Made by a program: the position numbers and the translations under genes. This document shows, one piece after another, positions 13,253-25,200 of a stretch of 64,000 nt of DNA (position 1 is the first letter of the stretch; the number at the start of each line of letters is the position of its first letter). This DNA is from Lytechinus variegatus. Taxonomy: Eukaryota; Echinodermata; Echinoidea; Temnopleuroida; Toxopneustidae. The DNA is taken from the NCBI RefSeq assembly GCF_018143015.1, contig NC_054747.1, forward strand, positions 34,663,733-34,727,732. The letters run 5' to 3'. Under the pieces are notes generated by a model. That model saw only the letters and a program-made list of their open reading frames with translations, was not told the origin of the DNA and ran no database searches.

Positions 13253-16200
13253 CTGCAACGAAATTTGAAAATCAAGTCAATATTAGGCTGTACGAACACC
13301 TCTTGAGCTATTGTGCTCAAGGTAGTGAACCCCACCACAAAATAACACACCTTGACGCCTAATGCTGAAAGTATACAACACTAAGAGTACGCCTTTATAT
13401 TCACCGAGCCCCGAAAATAGCAAATAAGGCCGTTTGCGAGAGGAGATGTGTATTTTAATACAGGAAACCATTATTGGCAAACGATATACGGCCCTCAAAT
13501 ATCAATGCGCGTGCCTACGATACCGCGGGAATTCTCTCCGGACACACCTCCAGCATAAGGTGTGTGATTGGCTAATGGTCGGCTCCGTCACGCTGCGTCC
13601 TTGTTGACAGCTAGGCAACGGTAACGAGCCACACGCTGTACGCCCAAGCATGCCAAGGGAGTCAATGAAATGAGTTGAAAAAATTCAGGGACGTGCGCAT
13701 GCAGTACGCGACAGAATACGAAACACATTTTAATTCTCGACTCAGCACTGAAGATGCAAGACGACAATTTTTTGTCCGATATCAAGCCGGTCTCGGATCA
13801 AATAGTACAGGCCTAACTTTAGTAGGCTAGTACATAAACAATTCAAGTATAGCTTATCCCTCGTCAAGGGATATCAGGACATAGTGGATCCCGGGAAATT
13901 AATTTTCAGAACTTTACAACGCCTCACCGAATTACGAAACCCCTGGAGCACCGTTAACTAACGTTAGAGCATGGAGGTAGAATGGTTATAGGTATCGCAA
14001 TTTCGCCACGATATTAAAAAGGTAATACCCGATATAAAATAAGGGCGTAGGCTGGTTTGAGCATGGGGGAGGTGCACATCCTCGGCACATCATTTCGGGG
14101 AGGTGGAACTGAAGTGTGAAATATCAGCTGTTTAAACCAGAAAGGGTAAACATTTCGTTTTGCTTGCCAGTGTCGGAATTCCTCTGCCTTGGTGGGAGGA
14201 TGCACGTGCACAGTGCGCCCACAGCCTACACCCTTGCGTTAGAAATGATGCATTATGGGTTAACATGGATAAGGTATAGGTAAAAGGGACAAGTGAGATT
14301 TAGACTGTTGTTGCAACGGTCAACGCCATTGCTTTAAAACCATATAAATAGTCGAAAAACAAAATAAAAAATAAATTAAAAAAATTAAAAAATGTAAAAA
14401 ATAGGAATCCTTACCGAACTCGGTCCTCACCGCTTTGGATAGTTTAATGAGAAATTTGGTGACGGCCTCAACATCGGTTTGTACATCACTTGGACTGATG
14501 GGAAGAGAATGGATTGTTAATTTTTAGTTAAAAATTGACAATGCAGGGAAACTTAGAAATGTATTTCGAAGGCCATGTCGCTCAAGGCCAAAACAGTTTG
14601 TATCAAACAGTAATGTTAAAATGAGCCCAAAGCAAGTTTGTGTGATGCTGATGATTACAACATTCTGCATCACTACCAAGTTTTGAAATTATTAAGAAAT
14701 GTTTTTCGAAGACACCATACAAAAATAAAATACTACCATTATTACACGATTAAGATCACCGTTTCAATACGGTTGCGAATCATGAAAGTGGGGTCTCAAT
14801 ATTATCTGATGCGTGACTATTTCACCAAAATGAGGAATGGAAGAATTTCTACGCTTTAATTCTTTATTCATTTCGTGATAAGTATAATCAATTCATCAGA
14901 GTAAATTATAATACAAAACCTGTATTAAGTTTTGCCAGTGTGAAGTTATTCCGTTACGAACTTTGAAATCAATTCTATGTAAAAAAAATCTAGTGAATAA
15001 AAGTGTCTATCATAAACCATATGTTGCGCAAAGGATGAAAACTTTATAATTTAGGAACCTGGCAAAATATTTTTTCTTCAATAAAAACAAATATTAAATT
15101 TATCCTTAACTATGAAATCGAACAATTCAGGATGCAATACTCGTATAGCCTTCTAACATGAAATTGTTTGATTTTTAGGAAGTGTCCAAATGAGTTCTTT
15201 GTTAAAGAAAGACCTATATACCCGAGAGTGCGTTCGATCTCAATGTTATACGATAACTTTAAGGACAGAGATTTAGAATAGTTCATATTTTTAATCATTT
15301 ACCAAAGTTCAGGACATGATTTTTTTTATTGAAAAATAATTACTCACCGAATAACAAATATAAGGAGAGATATCACTTGCTCTTCTGATGACAGATCAAT
15401 GACAAAACGTCAAGAGGATAACAGGAAGGGGAGAAATCGGAGATTAAATAATGATAATAATGAAAATAATTGTAATATCAGTCCGACCTCTCTTCTCCGG
15501 ACACGTTGGGACCAGCAGCAATCCGGAAGGGATTTATCTGTATCTGGGAGACCTAATATTAAATGCACGCAGCTATGTTGCCGGATGCCTCCCCAGGCCA
15601 CCGTCGGTAGCTACACTGTTGAAGTGGGCGCACGGTACAGAAATATTCACTGCAGAGTTGGTGCAAATTATAGGCAGTGTTTTTATGGAAATGCAATCGA
15701 TCGATGGCCAAAATTCTTGGATAATTTACCCGCTATAATGACTGAGGTATACTTTGAGCATACCTCGAAAGAAAGAGAATGACTCGATGAAACCAAGTTT
15801 TAAAATTAGATCATCGCGGCGGGTGTCGCAGCTTCGCAATGTCAGCCATTGTTACACTGACTGTGGGCTCAAACATGATAGATGACGCTGTCCACATTGA
15901 GGCCCAAAGTTAGCCAGCAAGACGTGTGTTGCTTTTCCCGCGAAACAAACAGAGAAACGTGATGAAATAGTTGCGCTGCACCCTGATTTACTGGAAATTA
16001 TAATTCCTAAAGTTCTTTTGGTGATTTTGGTGAGATATTTTCATGAAAAAATATGTATGGTGTAGGGTTACTATGTTGGGAAATATATGCAATCAAAGTG
16101 AGTTTATGTATAGGATTGAATTTAGATTGAGATCTCATTTCCTCACGTACCGGTACTAGATTGAATTAAAAAAAAAATCTCGGCAAGTGTGCATCCGGAT

Positions 16201-19200
16201 AATAGAGAGATCCGGATAAGGGGAGGCCGGATAAGAGAGGTCGGACTGATAATATTCACAATAATAATGATAATAATATTATTGATAATGATAATGATAA
16301 TAACATTAATGATAACTCTTATGTATCCAGGAAAACCACTTCAGTTACATGTTCTTCCAGTGGGCTATGCGTATTAAACATTACGACTTATGATTTTTTC
16401 CTTTTTCACTCTGTTAATAAACTACCATTACCCATTCTGCTTTATTTGATCTGCAATGTGTACGTAGGATTGGTGTTATGCTAATTTATTCACAAATGAT
16501 AGATTTTTTTATAATTTATGCATATATTCTTCATTTCACACAAGAAAACAGACGGCTAAATATGCATGGTTAGTTTGAGTACATGATAATTCGTGAATGT
16601 TTAAGATATATTTTTATATATACATCAAATTAAAGGTAAAGTAGAAATCATAATTTACGTTTACAAATAAATTGAAATTTTCTAAACTATCTTTTAAATT
16701 TGAGTAGGTCTACACTGTTATACCATAGATATCTGATATATATCATAATTAAAAGTAGTCTTACTTATATTTGTCATTATCTTCTTAGTCTTATTAATAT
16801 TTAAGTCACGCATTCCTTTGTTGTCTTGTATGTGTATTTTATCCGTGATTTCATAGAAGGTTGGTTCCAATGTGACTCCACCCGCAGATGATCCTGCGAC
16901 GACCTCTATCTCTTTGCTATACACACCTTCAAAAAAAAATAAAAGAACTTGTCATGTTACGAAGCATTTGTTTAACATCAATATTATTATCATTGGTTGT
17001 TTCATTATTATCACTTATCGTATTTATAAGCATCATTATTATCATCGTAATTGGTGTTATTTTGAATGATATTGCTGATAATTTTCTGGTTATTTTATAT
17101 GCTCTAAGACATACATCGTACATAATCTTAGCGCTACAGATCTATTATCAGTCATTCCCACCAACAATGTATGCACATCCTCCACTCTCTGTAGAGTATT
17201 CCAGTCATTTGCTATTGAGGTGCACACAGTACTGGACATTGGCAAAATTTAGGGGGGGGGGGACCACCGGGGACATCCCGATAGCCCGCGGGTCCGATAG
17301 TCCGCGGGTCCGATAGACCGCGGGTCCGATAGTCCGCGGGTCCGATAGACCGCGGGTCCGTTAGACCGCGGGTCCGATAGACCGCGGGTCCGATAGTCCG
17401 CAGTGCGTGTAAAATTATGATCAGATATTTCAAATGTCATCGAGAGGTCCAAAGGAGAAATGATACAAGACCATGGGGTTCTATCAGGTGCGGATCCATG
17501 GGGGGCGAGGAGGAACTGTGTCACCCACCCCCCCCCCCCCCCCAGCTCAAAAAAGAGGGGGGAGGGGAAAAGGAAAGAATAAAAAGAGAGAGGAAGATGG
17601 GAAAAGAAGATAATAGAAAAGAGAGTAAGAGGTGGAAAGGAAAGACAAAGAAAATGGGAGAAGAACAGGGGGAAAGAAGAGAAAAAAAGAGAAGAGGGAA
17701 AAGGAAGAGAAGAAAAGAAAGGAGAAAGGAAAACGAGGAAAAAGAAGAAGAAAAAAAAGAAGGAAGAGAAGAATATTTAAATAGAGAGGAAGACTGGAAG
17801 AAAGATAAGAAAAAAAGAGAGATAGAGGAAGAGGGGAAAAGAAGACAATAAAGAAGGGGAGAGTGGAAGGGGGAGGGAGAGGGAGAGAAGAAAAAAAATT
17901 AAAAGAGAAAAAAGGGGAAAAGAAAGAAAAAGATAGAGGGATAATTAATGGGGGAAAGAGAAAAAAAGAGGAAGAGGGAAAAGAAAGAAAAGAAAAGAAA
18001 GGAAAAGGGGGAAAAGAAGAAGAAAAAATAGGAAGAGACTAATATTAAAAAGAGAGAAAGATGGGAAGAAAAATAAGAAAAGGAGAGATGGAAGTGAATG
18101 TCGAATGTCCCATTGGGGGATTTGAAATCTCGCCTTTTTAGGTTGGAATATAAAAAATGTTCAGTTTAATGGTTGAAATATGTATCGTCTTAATGGCTAA
18201 CTTTTCGACCAGGCCATAATATTTAACATTTCTGCTCGCGCTTCGCGCTCGTGGTAATTATCTAGTTACATACGCGTCCTGTTCAGGTTCACAAACATTG
18301 CCCAGAATGTTAAATTTTCAGGACAATATACATGAAATTTAATTTTTAGCTTGCATATGGCTTATGAGATTATAACACATTTATGTTGCTTATAAAGTAA
18401 ATTTAGGAAATGACTGTTAGGACATGGGCGTTTGCCCCCCCCCCCCCCCCAACAAAAAAAGAGAGAATCAAGGCTAAGAAAAAATAGAGAGAAAAGGAAA
18501 GGGATTAGGATGAAATATACTATTATTTTTCAAACATTATGTCAAAATCTATACTATCACAACCTTGTATTTTTGTAATAAAAGTGTCAACATATTTGCT
18601 TGCTCGCTTCGCTCACTGCCAACTTCTTATTAATTTTATGCGATACGCCATATCGAGCCCCCTCGAAATTGTTGGCTCATTACGGCATTTGGACAAATCA
18701 ACTCTGAGCGGCCGATCGGGGAAAATATGGTGAAAAAAATGGCCCCTCCTCCTATTGGCGGAAGCTGGGTTGGCCCCTGACTTAGGCTTTCAAGATAAAA
18801 TACAGGAAATTTCTATTAAAAAAAATCAGATCGCGCTTCGCGTTCTCATTATTTATTTAGGCCTTGTGAGATACCTCAATGTGTTTTTCAAGAATAAAAT
18901 CTCAGATTTTCTTTAACGTCTACCCCCCCCCCCCCGCATTTCATTTATTTTTTAAATATCTTGGTGCCCTCGGCCGCCCTGCATCCATGCTGAATAAATA
19001 CGCCACTGATGAGGATAATTAGTCGAGATTGCATATTCCCTAGAGGTTATCATTTATAATATTGAAGGGTATATTAAAACAACAGTACAGAAACTATAGC
19101 TCCCGTTCACAATATTCTAGTAGGGCCTACTCTGGTGAGAAGTTAAACCAAATTGAAACCCCCCAAAATCACTCGTGCTTCGCGCTCCCATTGATATTAC

Positions 19201-22200
19201 ATCATGGGCGGAAATCCCAGGGGGACAGGGGGGACGTGTCCCACCTACTCAAAATAGTAGGGGGACACAATATCAAATGTCCCCCTACTATTTTGGTCTT
19301 TTATAATCGTAGAAATACATTATTCTAAATCGAAATAAAACATGTGTTTTGGACGAGATGACCTTACTTTGGCGATGACAACCTTTTTTTTCCTTGTCAT
19401 ATTTTCCGGCCCGTTGTCCCCATAGTCGGATCCAGGGGGCCGAGCTCCCCCCCCTCTGGCGGAGCAAAAAAAGGAAAGAAAAATGGGAAAAAGGAGGAAA
19501 AAGAGAGGAGAAAAGGAAGAGAAGAACGACGAAGGCACAACAAAAGATGAGGGGAAGACTTGGAAAATAAAAAAAATCTTTCGTGCAACTATATAAAACT
19601 TTCGCTCGCGCTCGCATTGCCTATTAGGTGATTTACATATCTTGTTCAATATGGAGTTCGAATATCAAGTTTGGAAATCAATATACAACACATATTTCAC
19701 CTCGGAAATCGAACTTTCATTATTTTGTGTAATTTACAAGTTGGTTTTTAAAAAGTGCTCTGTAAAAATGTCAATTTTATGGTTTGAATGTTAACATTGC
19801 TGCTTGCGCTACGCGCTCCAAATTTTGATTTATCAGGTACCTATATTTTCGTGTATTCCATAAAGTTTTCAAAAGATCCCTTTTCTTGTCTGATTGTTAA
19901 GACGCATCAGCTAGCGCGCTGCACGCTCGGATTTTGATTGGCGAGTTATATAAATATTTTAATATTGTTTATACAACAAACTACTTAAAATCCCCTTTTC
20001 ATGACAGTTTATCAAAAAATATAGCTAGCGACTTGCGCTCGCATTAATAGTTAAAAATATATCAACTGATGCATCCTGTTCATAATCACAAAAGTAAAAA
20101 GTCCAGTTTTTATGCCATGATATCATCAGATTTCGTGCCCTCATTAGGCATTAATAAATATGATATCAATTTAATAATTAAATTGTCCCTTTGTTTCATC
20201 TCGCGCTTAGCAAGATGAATAGGAAGATAGTCATCATTTTCATATGATGGCATGTCGTAAGGATGTCCCGGTCCTATGTCAAAACTCAAAGTAATAATAA
20301 TATCAGCTCTTTTTCAAGTGCGATCCATATCCACCTTACAATTTTTCTACAAAGTGCTAGAAATATAAAGCTGAAAATGATTCTTTTTTCAGATCGGACT
20401 ATCAAAGTTTCATGATTTTCATGATTAAAGTTGTATTTAGAATGCCTAGATTCTAGGTCTAAATATGAAACACGCTCGCGCATGTTTATTCAGATGCCCA
20501 ACTTGTTCTCTAATTGAAATCATTATCTAGTTTCAGATCACAATGTCAAAAATTTTCTGCTCGCGCTTTGTGCTCGCATTATTAATGTAGGAAGACCCCA
20601 TATTACTAATCCTTTTGATGATTTACAAAACATGAACAGAGTGGCCCACTTTTAGGTCTAAATCTCGATTTTTTCTTCTGCTCGCGCTTCGCGCTCGCAT
20701 CAATCGTTAAATTACATAGCTATCCTGTTCACCATTTCAAAAACTGATTGAAATTTTCCATTCTTTCTTTAAAAAAGTTCAAAAATGTTCAGCTCGCGCT
20801 TCGCGCTCGCATTTTTTGATTGTTTAAATATGTGACGCCTTCATGGCTAAGTGCAAGCAGTCCTTAACAGGTACCTTTTTAACAGGTACCAGTTCAAAAC
20901 GTATATTTTTTTTTTTTGCTCGCGATTTTCGCTCGCATTATTAATACTCATATTTTTTAGGATTTACAAATCATGAATAGACTGTCTCGTTCTTATATAG
21001 GACTAAATATAGAAATTTTCCACTCGCGCTTCCCGCTTCCTTTAATTGTTTACCTCATATACTTCTTCTGCTTGAGTTAAAAAAAGTGCTTAGAATTTCC
21101 TTTCTTTGGGTGAAAATTTCAAAAAGATTCAGCTCGCGCTTCGCGCTCGCATTATTTGATTGTTAAATGCTACTTTAACAGGTACCTTTTTTCATCAGTT
21201 CATTACCCCTCGCGCTTTGCGTTCGTATTAATTATCAAGTTGCATACATGTCTTTTTCAGGATAACAAACATTGCCCAGAATCAGTTCAAATTTTAGGAA
21301 AAAATACATAAAATTTCCCAAAAAATTAGCTCGCGCTTCGGGCTCGCATTATATAATGAGGATTATGATATTATGTATTAGTTTATAAGAATAAAGCCAA
21401 GAAGTGACTAATGAGGACTACCTCTTCAAAAAAAACAAACAAAAATTATCTTCGAGCTGCCGATCGGGGAAAATCTGGCTGAAACAAATTTGCGCCCCAC
21501 CCCCCCTATTGGCGAAGGCTGGAACCGCCCCTGTGTCCCCCTACCTTTTGGTATTTATGTATTCATGGATTTTTTTTCAAGAACACATTAAAAAGTGGTC
21601 TTTATTTTTGTTTAATGTGATTATAAGATAATTCAAGTTAGCCTGGCCGGGAGGGAGTGGGCGCCATTTTTCGAAAAGTACACATGGGCGCCAAACATCA
21701 GGTCAAATTTGCTCCCCCTCCCTCCCCACGAAATCCTGGATCCGCGCCTGGGTTCTAAAACAATAACCCAATTAGGGCAATCACCCCCTGACAACTACTT
21801 CAGGGAAAATATTATCCACATATTTTGTACCGCCGGGGACTGTTACCCCTCCGCCCGGAAATTTACTCTCCAGACAATTACCCCAGATAATTATGAAAAT
21901 AATAATTGTGAAAATGCCTTAACGTGACGACATGGCGTGGTACTTTATCTTACCATGTCTTAATTAATCATTGGCGGCCGAAGGCAAAACATTTAAGGGG
22001 ATCCACTTGAAACTTTGGGATGGACACAGGTAAAAAATTGACAAGCAAATCAACCAAACTTTTAGGAGGGACCACCAAAATATTTTGACAAGGAAAAAAA
22101 AGAAGGTTATCAACCAAAATTGGGGGGGGGGAACATATTTTAGGGTGGTCTACCTCAATTTAGGGGGGACGTAGAAAAGAAATTGACGACCAAAAAAAGG

Positions 22201-25200
22201 TTCTCAACTAAAAATTTAGGGGGACCGTCATCCCACCTCAAAGTTAGGGGGGAAAGCCCCCCCCCCCCCCCCGCTTCCGCCGCCTAAGTAATTAGTAAGC
22301 TCATTATTTCGACATGGCGTTATATTCTATCTTGTCAAGTCGATATGTCCACATGGCGAGATATGAAGTGTACAAGTCCCGGCAAGAATCCCGATATATC
22401 GCCATGTTGACATGTAACATATTTAAGTCGACTTGGCAAGATACAATATCACGTCATGTTAACATATAACTTTTTATAAGTGGACTGACTTGGCAGGATA
22501 ACGTATCTCGCCATGCGGACATAAGCTTATTTAGTCGACATGGCAAGATAAAGTATCTCGCCATTTCGTCAAGTCGATGGCATTTTAGAGGCTCCGTATG
22601 GCGTCTAGAGGCTATATTTCCGGGGGGGGGGGGGGGGTAACAGTCCCGGCGATAAAAATATGGGGATAATACTTGAAGTAGATGTCAGGGGGCGATTGTC
22701 CTGTGGGTCATCGTTTTAGAACCCCATGGACTCGTATCATTGACCTTTTGACCTCTTGATGACATGGATTTCACTATATTGTCCTGATAATAATTTTACA
22801 CACACCGCGGACTATCGGACCCGCGGTCTATCGGGCCCGCGGTCTATCGGATCCGCGGTCTATCGGGCTGTAACCGGACCACCAAAGGTTATGGATCAAA
22901 ATATTATAGGGAGGTCCACCTGAATTAAGGGGGGGGGTGCAGGAAACAAAATTGACAGGCAAAAAAAGGTTATCAACAAAAAAATAGGGGAGGGATCGTC
23001 CCCCCACCTCAAATTTAGTGGGGGGAGGGGGTCAGGTCCCCCGTCCTCCCCCCCCCCCGTTTCCGCCTCGTAGCACTGGATAGGCAACAATGACTTTCAC
23101 TGGATACCCATTTTGCACCTGGGTCCAGAGTAGCAAAGTGTGGATTAGACAACAATGGGATTCGACCACGCAACCCTCAGTAGCCAAGACCAAGAACCAC
23201 TACACCCATGTTCATCATCGTTGGTGTCATATTACCGTCTCGTTCTTATTCTTATCATCACCAGGAGTAGTATCATCATCGTGTCCTTAATTACTATTTC
23301 TATCATTACAAACCTGATCGTCGACATCCTCATTTCCCTTATTCTATGGCTGTTATCATTGTTTTTTTTCTGTAACTGCTTGTGTTGCCTCTGGTGTTAT
23401 TATGATAGTTATTTTCCACAGGTCTGGAATGTAATATATGGCTGGAAAAAAAGTAACAAAAGCTCACCAGAGAACGCATATTTTAAGGACCGGATAAAGG
23501 AAGATTTCCCTGCACCTGTAAGACCAACGATTGCCATTCGTATCGGCGCATTTGGATATGCAATACCCTCCGCAAGAACCTTGTCCGTTAGCGATCCATG
23601 GCTGTACTTCCGTATTTCACTTCGAAGACCTCCAATGTAGAATTGATGCAAAATTTGATAAGGAGAATGATAATAATGAAATGGTAGTAACGATAGTATT
23701 GGTAATGATGATCAATGGCGTTCATGAAATGCGCCTACCTAACATCAAATTGAATAAATGATTAATTAAAATTCAATTCTCTATTCTTGATAAATTATTA
23801 GTAACTTCATCAAATTGTACACTTATATATAAAACAATCATAGGAAAAGGATTGCAACAAAAAGTTAACTCTTGATTAATTAAGTTAATAAATATCTAGT
23901 TAATAAATTAACTAGATATCTTCGCAATCCCTATCTTGAATCTATCTATGAATATAAAATGGGGTTGTTCACACAATTTTTCATATGGAAGCATGTGGGA
24001 CGGGGTCAATAAATGGGTACAAAAACGTCAAAAATGAGCATTCTGATGTGTGTTTTCCAGGTGACATGACATTTGCTCGGTCGACCAAGATATAGGGTTA
24101 AGGCTACAATATGGTTGTATGCTAAGTTTAGGGTTAGATTTCGTGGCCCCTGTACTATTTTTTTAACGAAGCAATTGAGCAAACAACCAAGCTTTTGCCA
24201 CATGGGAATTTTATCTTATGGTGAAAATGAAGGACGTGTTGCACACGACAGTGCTGTTGAAATTTTGATAACTTTTCAAGTGTTCATTATTTGTTATTAT
24301 GTTGCTGAATACAATATGGAAACACTAGTGTTAAATTTGAATTGCACATCAAGTAAGATTCCATGCACGTCCCCCCTTCCCCCGTCATAAAATACACGTT
24401 TTCGAATCAATCTTACTTTGTACTTCGTTTGAACATGTTGAAGGTACTCTGTAAACCGGGGGTTGATATGCTGGTCCTGCTCCATCTAGATTGGGAATGA
24501 AAATAGCAAGTGATATTTCTGAAAACTTGCTTTTTCTAATGCGACTTCAACTCATGTCCTTTCAATGACAATAATTAAAGAGAAAAATTTCGTATTCGTG
24601 TTTCCTGATACTGTTTCATCGACGCAATTAACACGTATTCATCTAGTAAATTTTGACTAATATTTCATGTCATAGAATTTAATTCTGGTTTTGTTTCCAT
24701 TTTCAACACAATGCATACAATAATCAAGACGAAAACAAACAGAAAAAATCTGACCGAGATGTTGTCATCGTTACGTTATAGCATACAAGTTCTAGATAGG
24801 CCTTATAAAAAACTTGAATGCAGAAAAATAGAAATGAGTACGTTTGATATGATATTCAAACAGGAACTGGGGCATGATGGGGGGGGGGCACCATTTTTGC
24901 ATTTTCAAGTATTGAACAGGAATTAAGTGTGGAAGAACAGACCGCCGGAAAAAATCGAAAATAGAATTTTAGGTCACGTAACTCTTATTATTAAATCGAG
25001 GGAAAAGGGTGTCGTCACTTTCAGGTAATTTTTCCTCTATCAAAATACACTTGCCCTGCCACTCCAAAACGAAGAGGGATCTTTGTGACGTATATTTTTT
25101 TACGAAAAATGCAGAGTTACATTGAACATGTTGAACATGCTTTAAACCATACTTCTAATTAAATAGGTACTCAAATGATAAAATGTTTCTCTCCTGTACA

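Noticed and set aside
17417-17851. 144-residue lysine/glutamate-rich frame
   Set aside because: An artefact of the purine-rich tract, which has almost no stop codons in that frame.
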